Part shown: positions 17,022-25,741 of the stretch, piece by piece
Layout of the letters: each line of letters begins with the position of its first letter
How positions within the stretch are numbered: the stretch's first letter is position 1
Assembly: GCA_033795365.1 (NCBI GenBank)
Contig: JARYGU010000022.1
Span: 1-64,000, forward strand
Reading direction: 5' to 3'
Source of the DNA: JARYGU01 sp033795365
GTDB lineage: Bacteria > Pseudomonadota > Alphaproteobacteria > Rhizobiales > Rhizobiaceae
Length of the DNA: 64,000 nt
Program-made: the position numbers and the translations under genes
The notes under the pieces: generated by a model
Seen by the model: the letters and a program-made list of their open reading frames with translations, nothing else
Told to the model about the DNA's origin: nothing
The model's database searches: none

Positions 17022-17774
17022 TCAACCGACCTCTTCCGGCTCCGCATGGTTGGAGATCATCCGGTTGCGCCCGACGCGGATGACGTCTTCCATCGCTCGT
17101 CTTGCCCCCGCTTCGTCGCGGCGCCGTATCTCCTCGACGATCCGGATATGCGCGGTGGCGACATCGTCGATCTGGTTTCGATCCGACGCCGGCGAACTCA
17201 GCTTGAAGACCCCGGCGAGTGCGGCTTCGATCAGGCTGCCGACGCTGCGCATGAAGGGATTGCGCGCGGCCTCGATGACGCAGAGGTGAAATTTCAGGTC
17301 CGCCATCGCCAGCGTCTCGGCGCTGTGGTTCGGGTCGCCCATAGCGACGGCGAGGCGCATCATCTGATTGATGTCGGTATCGGTGGCGTGGCGCGCCGCA
17401 AGGACCGCGGCATGGGGTTCGAAAGCGAGCCGCACTTCGCTGAGATCGAGCAGGAACTCCTCGTCGACACCGGCCTCGAAATGCCAGCTCAGGATATCGC
17501 TGTCGAAGAGGTTCCATTGCGAGCGGGGGGTGACGCGCGTTCCGATCCTCGCACGCGGCACCACAAGGCCCTTGGCTGCAAGCGTCTTCATTGCCTCGCG
17601 AAGCACCGTTCGCGATACCTTCAACCGCATCACCAGGTCCGCGTCGCCGGGAAGCGTCTCGCCGACCGGGAATTCTCCGGCGATGATCGCCCGCCCGAGT
17701 TCGTTCACCACCTGTGCATGGCTGGTGCGTGCGCTCGGTCCGGTAATGACGGTCTCAAGCAGACCTTTGCGCAA
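17022..17774 (-). CDS. GntR/FadR-family regulator of the adjacent sugar importer
   Basis: 250 residues: winged HTH (VVNELGRAIIAGEFPVGETL, VSRTVLREAMKTLAAKGLV) and an FCD effector domain with metal/ligand histidines (ADLKFHLCVIEAARN, TAHIRIVEEIRRRD). It starts with TTG at 17774, supported by a perfect AAGGAGG seven bases upstream; no ATG is available before the HTH. It follows the last permease gene by 12 bp, so it is co-transcribed with the importer and probably represses it. Confidence 0.88.
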   Translation of the reverse strand: MRKGLLETVITGPSARTSHAQVVNELGRAIIAGEFPVGETLPGDADLVMRLKVSRTVLREAMKTLAAKGLVVPRARIGTRVTPRSQWNLFDSDILSWHFEAGVDEEFLLDLSEVRLAFEPHAAVLAARHATDTDINQMMRLAVAMGDPNHSAETLAMADLKFHLCVIEAARNPFMRSVGSLIEAALAGVFKLSSPASDRNQIDDVATAHIRIVEEIRRRDEAGARRAMEDVIRVGRNRMISNHAEPEEVG

Positions 17775-17786
17775 AGCGTTCCTCCT

Positions 17787-18755
17787 TCAGGCGTGACGCC
17801 TGTTGTGTTGCGACAGATGCAAAAGCCCTTTCTGCATCAGGATGAAGGCGAAGAGTAGAAAGCCGATCAATATCTTGGTCCACCAGCTCGAGAGCGATCC
17901 GTCGAAGGTGATGTAGGTCTGGATCAGCCCCTGGATGAGAATGCCGACCAGGGTTCCCGCGACGAAGCCGGCGCCGCCGGTCAGCAACGTCCCGCCGATC
18001 ACCACGGCCGCGATGGCATCGAGCTCGACGCCGACCGTGGCGAGCGAATAGCCCGCGGACGTATAGAGCGAGAAGACGATTCCGGAAAGTCCTGCGAGAA
18101 AACCCGACAGCGCATAGATGAGGATCGTCGTCTTGCCCACCGGCACGCCCATGAGCTGCGCCGTGGAAGCGCCTCCCCCGAGTGCATAGACATTCGCGCC
18201 GAAGCGGGTCCGGTGCGCTATGACGATGCCGATGGCGAAGACGGCGAGCATCAATCCGCCGATGAGCGTTATGCGTCCTCCGCCGGGCAGCCTGTAATAG
18301 AAACTCTTCAGCGTTGCGTAGAACGGATGATTGATCGGAATGGAATCGATCGTCAGAACGAACGCCATGCCCCGCGCCAGGAACATGCCTGCCAGCGTGA
18401 CGATGAAGGGCGGCATTGCCAGGTGGTGGATGATCGCGCCCATCATCGCGCCGAAGCATGTGGTGATCGCGAGGACCGCGGCGAAGGCCAGCAGGGGATG
18501 TATCGAGGTGCTCTGCAGCACGACGGCGAGGAAAACGCCGGTGAAGGCGATGACCGATCCGATCGAAAGGTCGATGCCGCCGGACAGGATGACGAATGTC
18601 ATTCCGACCGCCGCGATGCCGAGAAAGGCGTTGTCGGTCAAAAGGTTGCCGATGACCCGTGTCGACAGCATGTTGGGATACTGCACGATGCAGAGCAGGT
18701 AGGCGGCAACGAAGATCGCGACGGTGGCCGCAAGCGGAAGATATCTCGGGTTCAT
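17787..18755 (-). CDS. yjfF: Sugar ABC transporter permease, YjfF-like
   Basis: 322 residues, about eight to ten membrane segments, of the BPD_transp_2 (RbsC-like) family. Conserved VILSGGIDLSIGSVIAFTG near residue 55 and AAVVIGGTLLTGGAGFVAGT near residue 235. GGAGGC precedes the ATG, which overlaps the stop of the preceding permease gene (ATGA). With the upstream permease it forms the heterodimeric channel of a galactofuranose-type importer. Confidence 0.9.
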   Translation of the reverse strand: MNPRYLPLAATVAIFVAAYLLCIVQYPNMLSTRVIGNLLTDNAFLGIAAVGMTFVILSGGIDLSIGSVIAFTGVFLAVVLQSTSIHPLLAFAAVLAITTCFGAMMGAIIHHLAMPPFIVTLAGMFLARGMAFVLTIDSIPINHPFYATLKSFYYRLPGGGRITLIGGLMLAVFAIGIVIAHRTRFGANVYALGGGASTAQLMGVPVGKTTILIYALSGFLAGLSGIVFSLYTSAGYSLATVGVELDAIAAVVIGGTLLTGGAGFVAGTLVGILIQGLIQTYITFDGSLSSWWTKILIGFLLFAFILMQKGLLHLSQHNRRHA

Positions 18756-19774
18756 TTTGCCTCCTGCTCGCTCGGACGATCGCCGGCGCGCGATCTGGAG
18801 AACCAGACGATGGCTCCCTGTGCGCGCGGCGACTGAATGACGAGAATAAGCACGATGATCGCCGCCTTGATGATCAGGTTGAACTCCGGCGGGAAGCCGG
18901 AGAGCAGGATACCTGTGTTGATGGACTGGATGATCATGGCGCCGAGCAGCGACGCCGCGATGCTGAAGCGGCCTCCGAGAAGCGAGGTGCCGCCGATGAC
19001 GACCGCGAGAATTGCGTCGAGCTCCAGCCACAGGCCGGCATTGTTGGCATCCGCCCCTCTGATGTCGGCAACCGCGATAGTGCCGGCGATGGCGGCGCAG
19101 AGGCCGGAGAGTACATAGGCGGCGATAAGCAGAACACCCGTCGAGACGCCGGACAGCATCGAGGCCCGGCGATTGATGCCGAGCGCCTCGATCAGCATGC
19201 CCAGCGCCGTGCGGCGCATGACCAGCGCGACGACGATGCCGAAAACCAGCCATATGACGACCGGCATCGGAAGACCGGCGAAGGAGCCGCTGCCCACGAA
19301 GATCAGACCGGGATGGTTAAAGGTCAGGATGGCGCCTTCGGTGATCAGCTGCGCTATTCCGCGACCGGCGACCATCAGAACGAGCGTGGCGATGATGGGC
19401 TGGATGTCGAGCACCGCGACGAGAAGGCCGTTCCACAGACCGCACAGCAATCCGGTGGCAGCGGTGATCAGGAGCGTCGCAGGCAGAGAGTAGCCGGAGG
19501 TGATGGCGGCTGCCGCGACGGCGCCGCATATCGCCATCACCGCGCCGACGGAAAGATCGATGCCACGCGTGGCGATGACCACCGTCATGCCGATGGCGAG
19601 AAGGGCGACCGGCGCTCCACGATTGAGGATGTCGATCAGGCTGCCATAGAGCCTGCCGTTCTGAACTTCAATTCTGAAGAAGCCTGGAAAAGCTACTGAT
19701 ATCATTAATAGGATTATCGCCAAAGCTGCAATCTGCGGGGCCAATCTGACGATGTGTGACCGTAATGCCGTCAT
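18752..19774 (-). CDS. ytfT: Sugar ABC transporter permease, YtfT-like
   Basis: 340 residues, multi-span, RbsC family (VVIATRGIDLSVGAVMAICG, ILAVVIGGTSLLGGRFSI). The start overlaps the stop of the ATPase gene by four bases (ATGA), and its own stop overlaps the next permease gene in the same way, so the three are translationally coupled. Partner of YjfF in the membrane. Confidence 0.9.
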   Translation of the reverse strand: MTALRSHIVRLAPQIAALAIILLMISVAFPGFFRIEVQNGRLYGSLIDILNRGAPVALLAIGMTVVIATRGIDLSVGAVMAICGAVAAAAITSGYSLPATLLITAATGLLCGLWNGLLVAVLDIQPIIATLVLMVAGRGIAQLITEGAILTFNHPGLIFVGSGSFAGLPMPVVIWLVFGIVVALVMRRTALGMLIEALGINRRASMLSGVSTGVLLIAAYVLSGLCAAIAGTIAVADIRGADANNAGLWLELDAILAVVIGGTSLLGGRFSIAASLLGAMIIQSINTGILLSGFPPEFNLIIKAAIIVLILVIQSPRAQGAIVWFSRSRAGDRPSEQEAK

Positions 19775-21291
19775 CAGGCGGCACCCCGCTCTCCGGCGGC
19801 TATCGCCTCGACGATATGCGCCGTGGACACGTCCTCGCCGACCAGTTCGGCCACGTGCGCACGATCCCGCAGCACGATGACCCGCGCGCTGTAGGCGACC
19901 AGTTCCTCGAGTTCGGAAGAGATGACGATCAGCGACATGCCTTGCTCGCACAGCGTTTCGATCAGCCGGATGATTTCCGCATGCGCGCCGACATCGATGC
20001 CGCGCGTCGGCTCGTCCAGGATCAGGAATTCAGGATTGGTGGCCAACCAGCGCGCCAGAATGACTTTTTGCTGGTTGCCGCCCGAAAGGAGCTTGATCGG
20101 CTTTTCGCGGTCGGATGTGCGGATGTCGAGCGCTTCGATGTAGCGATCGGCAAGACGCTCCTGTTCGCCGCGTGAAATCGGCCGGGCCCAGCCGCGCCTT
20201 GCCTGCAGGGCCAGCACGATGTTCTCGCGGACGGAAAGGTCCGCGACGATCCCTTCCGTTTTCCTGTCCTCCGGACAGAAGCCGAATTTCTGGCGTATTG
20301 CGGCGCGCGGCGACGATATGTCGACGGTCTTGCCGTCGACCTCCGCCTTGCCGCTATCAGCACGTTCCGCACCGAAGAGAATTTCTGCCGTTTCCGTGCG
20401 GCCGGACCCGAGCAATCCGGCGACCCCCACGACCTCTCCGACGCGCACTTCGAGGTCGAATGGTTGGATATGGCCCGAACGGCCGTAATCGGTGAACCGG
20501 AAACGGACCTCTCCGGCGGCCCCGGTGGCGGTACGCCCGGAATGAACCTCCTGAATGAGCTCACGCCCCAGCATCATGGCAATGAGATCCCGACGCGGCA
20601 GATCTGCCGTATCGCGGGTACCGACGAGGTTTCCGTTGCGCAGCACCGTGATACGGTCGGATATCTCGTAGACCTGTTCAAGAAAATGGGTAATGAAGAT
20701 GATGCCGAGCCCGCGCTGCTTCAGCCGCCGGACGATGCCGAACAGCATGGCGACTTCATGGGTGTCCAGGCTCGCCGTCGGCTCGTCCAGAATGAGCACC
20801 TTTCCGGACAGGTCGACCGCGCGGGCGATGGCGACGACCTGCTGGACCGCCACCGAATAACGCGACAGTTCGGCGGTCACGTCTATATCGAGCTCGTACT
20901 CGCCGAGAAGCTCCCTCGCCTTCCGGTTCATTTCACCCGTTGCGACGAGCCCGAACCTGCGGGGCTGGCGGCCGAGAAAGAGATTTTCCGCCACCGTGAG
21001 GTTCGGCAGGAGGTTCACCTCCTGATAGACGGTTCCGATCCCGACCTTCTGCGCTTCCTGCGTGTTGCGCGGGTCTATTTCGGCGCCGTCGAGCAGGATC
21101 CTGCCGGAATCGCGCCGGTATGCGCCGGTGATGCATTTGACCAGTGTCGATTTGCCCGCGCCGTTCTCGCCGAGAAGTGCGTGCACCTCGCTCTTTCGCA
21201 GGGAAAAGTCGACCTTGTTCAAGGCCTTCGCGCCGGGAAAGAACTTGTCGATCCCGGTCGCGGTCAGAATGTTCTCGCTGTTGGACTGCAT
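19774..21291 (-). CDS. ytfR: Sugar ABC transporter ATPase, YtfR-like (two ABC domains)
   Basis: 505 residues with duplicated ABC domains. First: LLGENGAGKSTLVK (Walker A), LILDEPTASLD (Walker B). Second: degenerate Walker A GLLGSGRTETAEILFG, signature LLSGGNQQKVILARWL, Walker B LILDEPTRGIDVG. Typical of RbsA/MglA-type ATPases. ATG 21291 has GGGAG upstream. Energises import of the sugar bound by the protein encoded upstream. Confidence 0.92.
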   Translation of the reverse strand: MQSNSENILTATGIDKFFPGAKALNKVDFSLRKSEVHALLGENGAGKSTLVKCITGAYRRDSGRILLDGAEIDPRNTQEAQKVGIGTVYQEVNLLPNLTVAENLFLGRQPRRFGLVATGEMNRKARELLGEYELDIDVTAELSRYSVAVQQVVAIARAVDLSGKVLILDEPTASLDTHEVAMLFGIVRRLKQRGLGIIFITHFLEQVYEISDRITVLRNGNLVGTRDTADLPRRDLIAMMLGRELIQEVHSGRTATGAAGEVRFRFTDYGRSGHIQPFDLEVRVGEVVGVAGLLGSGRTETAEILFGAERADSGKAEVDGKTVDISSPRAAIRQKFGFCPEDRKTEGIVADLSVRENIVLALQARRGWARPISRGEQERLADRYIEALDIRTSDREKPIKLLSGGNQQKVILARWLATNPEFLILDEPTRGIDVGAHAEIIRLIETLCEQGMSLIVISSELEELVAYSARVIVLRDRAHVAELVGEDVSTAHIVEAIAAGERGAA

Positions 21292-21319
21292 GGATCTCCC
21301 ATCCGAATAGCCGATTGCC

Positions 21320-21352
21320 GAACGTATTGCCGCTGGGGGCGGCAATACGTTC
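21320..21352 (-). promoter_or_regulatory. Intercistronic hairpin between ytfQ and ytfR
   Basis: A 14-bp perfect inverted repeat (GAACGTATTGCCGC / GCGGCAATACGTTC) with a five-base loop in the 106-bp gap after the binding-protein gene. There is no T-tract, so it is more likely an mRNA-stabilising or processing hairpin that raises binding-protein mRNA over ATPase/permease mRNA than a full terminator. Confidence 0.65.
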
Positions 21353-21397
21353 CTTGGACCCGCATCTGGAAACCGGAAATGCAGGGTCCGGGAGAGA

Positions 21398-22360
21398 TCA
21401 GTAACCCTGGCTCTTCTTTTCCTCGTAGACCTTCATCGGGTCGTCGGACTGGGTATAGAGCTTCGATTCCGTCTGTATCCACTTTGCCGGCACGGTTCCG
21501 TCCTTCTTGAATGCGGCAAGCGCATCGAAGGCAGGACCGGCCATGTTCGGCGTAAGTTCCACCGTCGCGTTGGCTTCTCCGGCCGCCATCGCCTGGAAGA
21601 TGTCCGGCACGGCATCGATGGAGACGACGAGGATGTCCGTACCGGGCTTCAGGCCGGCTTCCTTGATCGCCTGAATGGCGCCGACCGCCATGTCGTCGTT
21701 ATGGGCATAGAGCGCGCAGATGTTCTTGCCGCCGCTTTCGGCCTTCAGGAAGCTCTCCATGACTTCCTTGCCCTTGGTGCGGGTGAAATCTCCGGTTTGG
21801 CTGCGGATGATCTTCAGATTGTCCTTGCCCGCGATCGCCTCTTCGAAGCCCTTCTTGCGGTCGATAGCCGGTGAAGAACCGGTGGTGCCCTGAAGCTCGA
21901 CGATGTTGCAGGGCTTGCCTGCGACGGTGTCGACAAGCCACTTGCCGGCAACGTTGCCCTCATGCACGAGGTCCGAGGTGACGGCGGTCATGTAGAGATC
22001 GTCGGACGCATCGACCGTACGGTCGAGAAGAACGACCGGGATCTCGGCATCCTTTGCTTCCTGCAGCACCTCGTCCCAGCCGGTTGCGACCACCGGTGCA
22101 ACCAGGATGGCGTCGACGCCCTGCGCGATGAACGAGCGCAACGCCTTGATCTGGTTTTCCTGCTTCTGTTGCGCGTCGGCGAATTTGAGGTCGATGCCGC
22201 GTTTCTCAGCCTCCTGCCTCGTCACAGTCGTTTCGGCAGCGCGCCAGCCGGATTCGGAGCCGATCTGCGAAAAGCCGACGACCATCTCCGCGGCGAAAGC
22301 TGTGTTGAAAGCGCAGGCAGCGAGAATCGTGGCACCTGCAAGTGCGGTCTTGAACTTCAT
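21398..22360 (-). CDS. ytfQ: Galactofuranose-type periplasmic binding protein YtfQ
   Basis: 320 residues with a signal peptide (ALAGATILAACAFNTAFAAE). It closely follows E. coli YtfQ as I remember it: VGFSQIGSESGWRAAET, ADAQQKQENQIKALRSFIAQ, APVVATGWDEVLQEAKDAE, GKEVMESF, ELTPNMAGPAFDAL. YtfQ binds galactofuranose in the periplasm. First gene of the importer operon; GGGAGGAAATC before the ATG. The specificity could be a related furanose, but the family assignment is strong. Confidence 0.92.
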   Translation of the reverse strand: MKFKTALAGATILAACAFNTAFAAEMVVGFSQIGSESGWRAAETTVTRQEAEKRGIDLKFADAQQKQENQIKALRSFIAQGVDAILVAPVVATGWDEVLQEAKDAEIPVVLLDRTVDASDDLYMTAVTSDLVHEGNVAGKWLVDTVAGKPCNIVELQGTTGSSPAIDRKKGFEEAIAGKDNLKIIRSQTGDFTRTKGKEVMESFLKAESGGKNICALYAHNDDMAVGAIQAIKEAGLKPGTDILVVSIDAVPDIFQAMAAGEANATVELTPNMAGPAFDALAAFKKDGTVPAKWIQTESKLYTQSDDPMKVYEEKKSQGY

Positions 22361-22409
22361 GATTTCCTCCCAAAGAAAGCTGCTCCTCAGCAGCAGGAAG
22401 AAAAAATCA

Positions 22410-22428
22410 TATTGTAATACTATTGTAA
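22410..22428. promoter_or_regulatory. Direct repeat TATTGTAA in the ytfQ promoter
   Basis: Two copies of TATTGTAA at 22410-22417 and 22421-22428, one helical turn (11 bp) apart, about 50-70 bp upstream of the ytfQ start. A probable operator, plausibly for the GntR protein of this operon. Between it and the gene lies a small hairpin (GCTGCT/AGCAGC, 22379-22394). Confidence 0.45.
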
Positions 22429-22474
22429 ACTCGGATTCTTGGCCGTCCGCGCTATTTTTGCATGCGCATGAACA

Positions 22475-22502
22475 GAACGGGCACCCAACAGGATGCCCGT
22501 TC
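22475..22502 (-). terminator. Hairpin terminator candidate of the BMP transporter operon
   Basis: GAACGGGCA / TGCCCGTTC, nine-base stem with a ten-base loop, about 100 bp beyond the BMP binding-protein stop and before the ytfQ promoter. The following tract is only weakly U-rich, so the strength is uncertain. Confidence 0.5.
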
Positions 22503-22603
22503 AAATCAGATGCTAAGCGATCCCGTCGACCGCTCCGATACAAGCGTGCTGACGCGGCTTTCTCTCATTGGTCCCGGCAAGCCGCACCGAAGGCTCACAC
22601 GGT

Positions 22604-23674
22604 TTATTGCGGCAGCTTGTCGTCCACGCCGGCGATGTAGAAATTCATGCCGAGGAGCGTGGCGTCGTCGGCTTTCTCGCCTTCCTTGAGCCAGGCTGTT
22701 CCGTCCTGCTTGTTGATCGGTCCGGTGAAGGGGTGAAGTTCCCCGGACTTGATCTTGGCCTCGGTCTCCTCGGCCATCTTCTTCACGTCGTCGGGCATGT
22801 TGGTATAGGGCGCCATCGTCAGGATGCCGTCCTTCAGCCCGTCCCAGATCTGCTCGGATTTCCAGGTTCCGTCGAGAAGCGCATTGGTGCGCTTGATGTA
22901 ATAGGCGCCCCAGGTATCGACGATCGCGGTGAGCTGGGTTTCCGGCCCTGCCTTGATCATGTCGGAGGCCTGGCCGAAGGCCTTGATGCCGCGCTCGGCG
23001 GCGACCTGCATGGGCGCGGTAGTGTCGGTGTGCTGGGTCAGGATATCCACGCCCTGGTCGATCAATGCCTTGGCGGCGTCGGCTTCCTTGCCGGGGTCGA
23101 ACCAGGTGTTCGCCCAGATGACCTTGACCTTGAAATCGGGATTGACCGACTGCGCGCCGTGCACGAAGGAATTGATGCCCATCACCACTTCCGGGATCGG
23201 GAAGGAGGCGATGTAGCCCGCGACGCCCGCCTTCGACATCTTCGCGGCGATCTGCCCCTGGATGTAGCGTCCCTCATAGAAGCGCGAATTGTAGGTGGCG
23301 ACGTTTGCCGCGGACTTGAAGCCCGTAGCATGCTCGAACTTCACGTCGGGGAACTTCTCCGCGATCTTGATCGTCGCGTCCATGAAGCCGAAGGACGTGG
23401 TGAAGATCAGGGCGCAGCCGGAGCGGGCCATGCGTTCGATCGCGCGCTCGGCGTCCGGACCTTCCGGCACGCTTTCCAGGAACGGCGTCTCGATCTTGTC
23501 GCCGAGCGCCGTCTGCAGTTCCTGGCGGCCGATGTCATGCGCCTGCGTCCAGCCGCCGTCCGTCTTCGAGCCGACATAGATGAAGCAGACCTTCGTCTTC
23601 TCCTGAGCAATAGCAGCCGCGGCAAAGCCGAACACGGCTGCCGAGGTTGCAAGAGCGAGTATCAGTTTTTTCAT
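22604..23674 (-). CDS. BMP-family ABC transporter substrate-binding protein
   Basis: 356 residues with an N-terminal signal peptide (MKKLILALATSAAVFGFAAA). BMP/PnrA-like domain: KVCFIYVGSKTDGGWTQAHD, FTTSFGFMDATIKIAEKFP, GYIASFPIPEVVMGIN, TDTTAPMQVAAERGIKAFG. PnrA-like proteins bind purine nucleosides in the periplasm; the nucleoside assignment here is by family. It is the last gene of the transporter operon (ATPase, permease, permease, binding protein). Confidence 0.9.
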   Translation of the reverse strand: MKKLILALATSAAVFGFAAAAIAQEKTKVCFIYVGSKTDGGWTQAHDIGRQELQTALGDKIETPFLESVPEGPDAERAIERMARSGCALIFTTSFGFMDATIKIAEKFPDVKFEHATGFKSAANVATYNSRFYEGRYIQGQIAAKMSKAGVAGYIASFPIPEVVMGINSFVHGAQSVNPDFKVKVIWANTWFDPGKEADAAKALIDQGVDILTQHTDTTAPMQVAAERGIKAFGQASDMIKAGPETQLTAIVDTWGAYYIKRTNALLDGTWKSEQIWDGLKDGILTMAPYTNMPDDVKKMAEETEAKIKSGELHPFTGPINKQDGTAWLKEGEKADDATLLGMNFYIAGVDDKLPQ

Positions 23675-23726
23675 TTTGACCTCTGTAGGTTTTTAAAATG
23701 GGTTTTCCCGTCGTTCTTGTTCTTCT

Positions 23727-24647
23727 TCACCGATCAGGCACGAATGGTTTGCCGAGAGAGGCAGGCGTGTTGATCAATGTCATGCGTCGATTGTGCGATA
23801 TCAGAATGAGTACGACAACTGTGGCGGCGTAGGGAAGAGCCGAAAGGAACTGCGAAGGAATGCCGAGACCAAGCGCCTGGGCGTGAAGCTGGCTGATCGA
23901 GACCGCGCCGAAAAGATAGCCGCCCGCAAGCAGACGCCATGGACGCCAGGATGCGAAGACGACGAGCGCCAGCGCGATCCAGCCGCGTCCGGCAGACATG
24001 TTCTCCACCCATTGCGGCGTGTAGACGAGCGAAAGCTGCGCGCCCGCGAGGCCGGCACATGCGCCGCCGAACATCACCGCGAGATAGCGCATGCGGATGA
24101 CGTCGATACCGAGCGCATGGGCGGAGGCATGGTTGTCGCCGATGGCGCGGATCTTCAGGCCGGTCCGGCTGCGGAAGAGGAACCAGTGCACGCCGGCGAC
24201 GAGCGCGATCGACATGTAGAAGATCAGGTCCTGACGGAAGAGAAGCGGACCGAGGACGGGGATCTCGCTGAGCAGCGGTATGGCGACGGGCTGCAGCTTC
24301 GTACCCGACATACCGACATAAGGCTCTCCAAGCTGCCCGGATATGCCGATGCCGAGGATCGTCAGCGCAAGCCCCGTCGCCACCTGGTTGGCGACAAGCG
24401 TCAGCGTCAGAAACCCGAAGAGCAGCGAGAAAAGCGCGCCGCCCGCGATGCCCGCCAGGATGCCGATATAGGGCGAGCCCGTCATCTGCGTCGCGGCGAA
24501 GGCGAGCACGGCGCCCATCACCATCATGCCCTCGACGCCGAGATTGAGCACGCCGGCGCGTTCCGCCACAAGCTCGCCCATCGCCGCCAGCACCAGCGGC
24601 GTCGCGGCGGTAATGACGGTCAGGAGAATGGCCTCGACGATACCCAT
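23727..24647 (-). CDS. ABC transporter permease (NupQ/BmpC type)
   Basis: 306 residues, multi-span BPD_transp_2 family. Motifs: LGELV-type start (AMGELVAERAGVLNLGVEGMM), FRSRTGLKIRAIGDNHASAH, FGGACAGLAGAQLSL. The start codon shares one base with the stop of the upstream permease gene (TGATG). Pairs with that permease as a heterodimer. Confidence 0.9.
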   Translation of the reverse strand: MGIVEAILLTVITAATPLVLAAMGELVAERAGVLNLGVEGMMVMGAVLAFAATQMTGSPYIGILAGIAGGALFSLLFGFLTLTLVANQVATGLALTILGIGISGQLGEPYVGMSGTKLQPVAIPLLSEIPVLGPLLFRQDLIFYMSIALVAGVHWFLFRSRTGLKIRAIGDNHASAHALGIDVIRMRYLAVMFGGACAGLAGAQLSLVYTPQWVENMSAGRGWIALALVVFASWRPWRLLAGGYLFGAVSISQLHAQALGLGIPSQFLSALPYAATVVVLILISHNRRMTLINTPASLGKPFVPDR

Positions 24648-25741
24648 CAGCTTGCACCGCTTTGCGCCGCGCCGGGCCGTCCGGCGAGGACCAGCCTGAT
24701 CCTGTAGAGGATCAGCGTGTCGCAGGAGAGCACGAAGAACAGCAGCAGCCCCTGGAAGACGCGCGTCACCTTGTCCGAGACGCTCAGCGTCAGTTGCACC
24801 GCCTCGCCCCCGACATAGGTCAGCGCCAGGAAAAGCCCCGCCGCAACGATGCCGAGCGGGTTGAGACGGCCGAGGAAGGCGACGATGATGGCCGTGAAGC
24901 CGTATCCCGGCGAGATGATCGGTTGCAGCTTGTTGATCGCGCCGCTGACCTCGCTGATGCCGGCGAGACCGGCAAGCGCACCGGAAAGCAGCATCGAGAA
25001 CCAGATCATCTTCCGTGACGAGAAGCCCGCGAAGCGCCCTGCTCTTTGCGACTGGCCGAGCACGGTGATCTCGAAGCCTTTCAGCGTGTAGCGCATCATG
25101 AACCAGAGCGCGATCGCCGCTATGATCGCGAAGGCGAAGCCGAGATTGGTGCGTCCGGACGAGACCAGCTCCGGCAGGATCGCTTCCGGCGCGAAATCGC
25201 GCGTCACCGGAAAATTGTAGGCATCCGGGCTGCGCCAGGGTCCGCGAACCATCCAGTCGAGGAAAAGCTGCGCGATATAGACCAGCATCAGGCTGGTCAG
25301 GATTTCATTGGTGTTCATATGCGCCTTGAGGAAGGCGGGGATGGCCGCGTAGAGCGCACCGCCGATCATGCCGAAAATCAGCATCAGCGGCAGCACCAGC
25401 GGCGAGTGCCATTCGTAAAATACGACCGGTATGATCGAGCCGGCGATCGCCCCGGCTGTGAACTGGCCCTCCGCTCCGATATTCCAGTTGTTCGAGCGGT
25501 AGCAGATCGAAAGCCCGACACCGATGAGGATCAGCGGCGCAGCCTTGATCGCGATCTCATGGATGGACCAGATGTCGAGCAGCGGCTCGACGAAAAAGCC
25601 GTAGAGCGCGGAAAACGGGTCCTTGCCCAGAAGCGCGAACATGATGCCGCCGGCGATTACCGTCAGAAACAGCGCGATGAACGGCGAAAGCACCGAATAG
25701 AAGGCCGAAGCCTGCGGCCGTTTCTCAAGCTCGATGCGCAT
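24647..25741 (-). CDS. ABC transporter permease (NupP/BmpB type)
   Basis: 364 residues, multi-span. Contains the NupP-type region YRSNNWNIGAEGQFTAGAIA, AHMNTNEILTSLMLVYIAQL and IWFSMLLSGALAGLAG. It overlaps the ATPase gene by 17 bases at its start. Member of the BMP-type nucleoside importer. Confidence 0.9.
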   Translation of the reverse strand: MRIELEKRPQASAFYSVLSPFIALFLTVIAGGIMFALLGKDPFSALYGFFVEPLLDIWSIHEIAIKAAPLILIGVGLSICYRSNNWNIGAEGQFTAGAIAGSIIPVVFYEWHSPLVLPLMLIFGMIGGALYAAIPAFLKAHMNTNEILTSLMLVYIAQLFLDWMVRGPWRSPDAYNFPVTRDFAPEAILPELVSSGRTNLGFAFAIIAAIALWFMMRYTLKGFEITVLGQSQRAGRFAGFSSRKMIWFSMLLSGALAGLAGISEVSGAINKLQPIISPGYGFTAIIVAFLGRLNPLGIVAAGLFLALTYVGGEAVQLTLSVSDKVTRVFQGLLLFFVLSCDTLILYRIRLVLAGRPGAAQSGAS

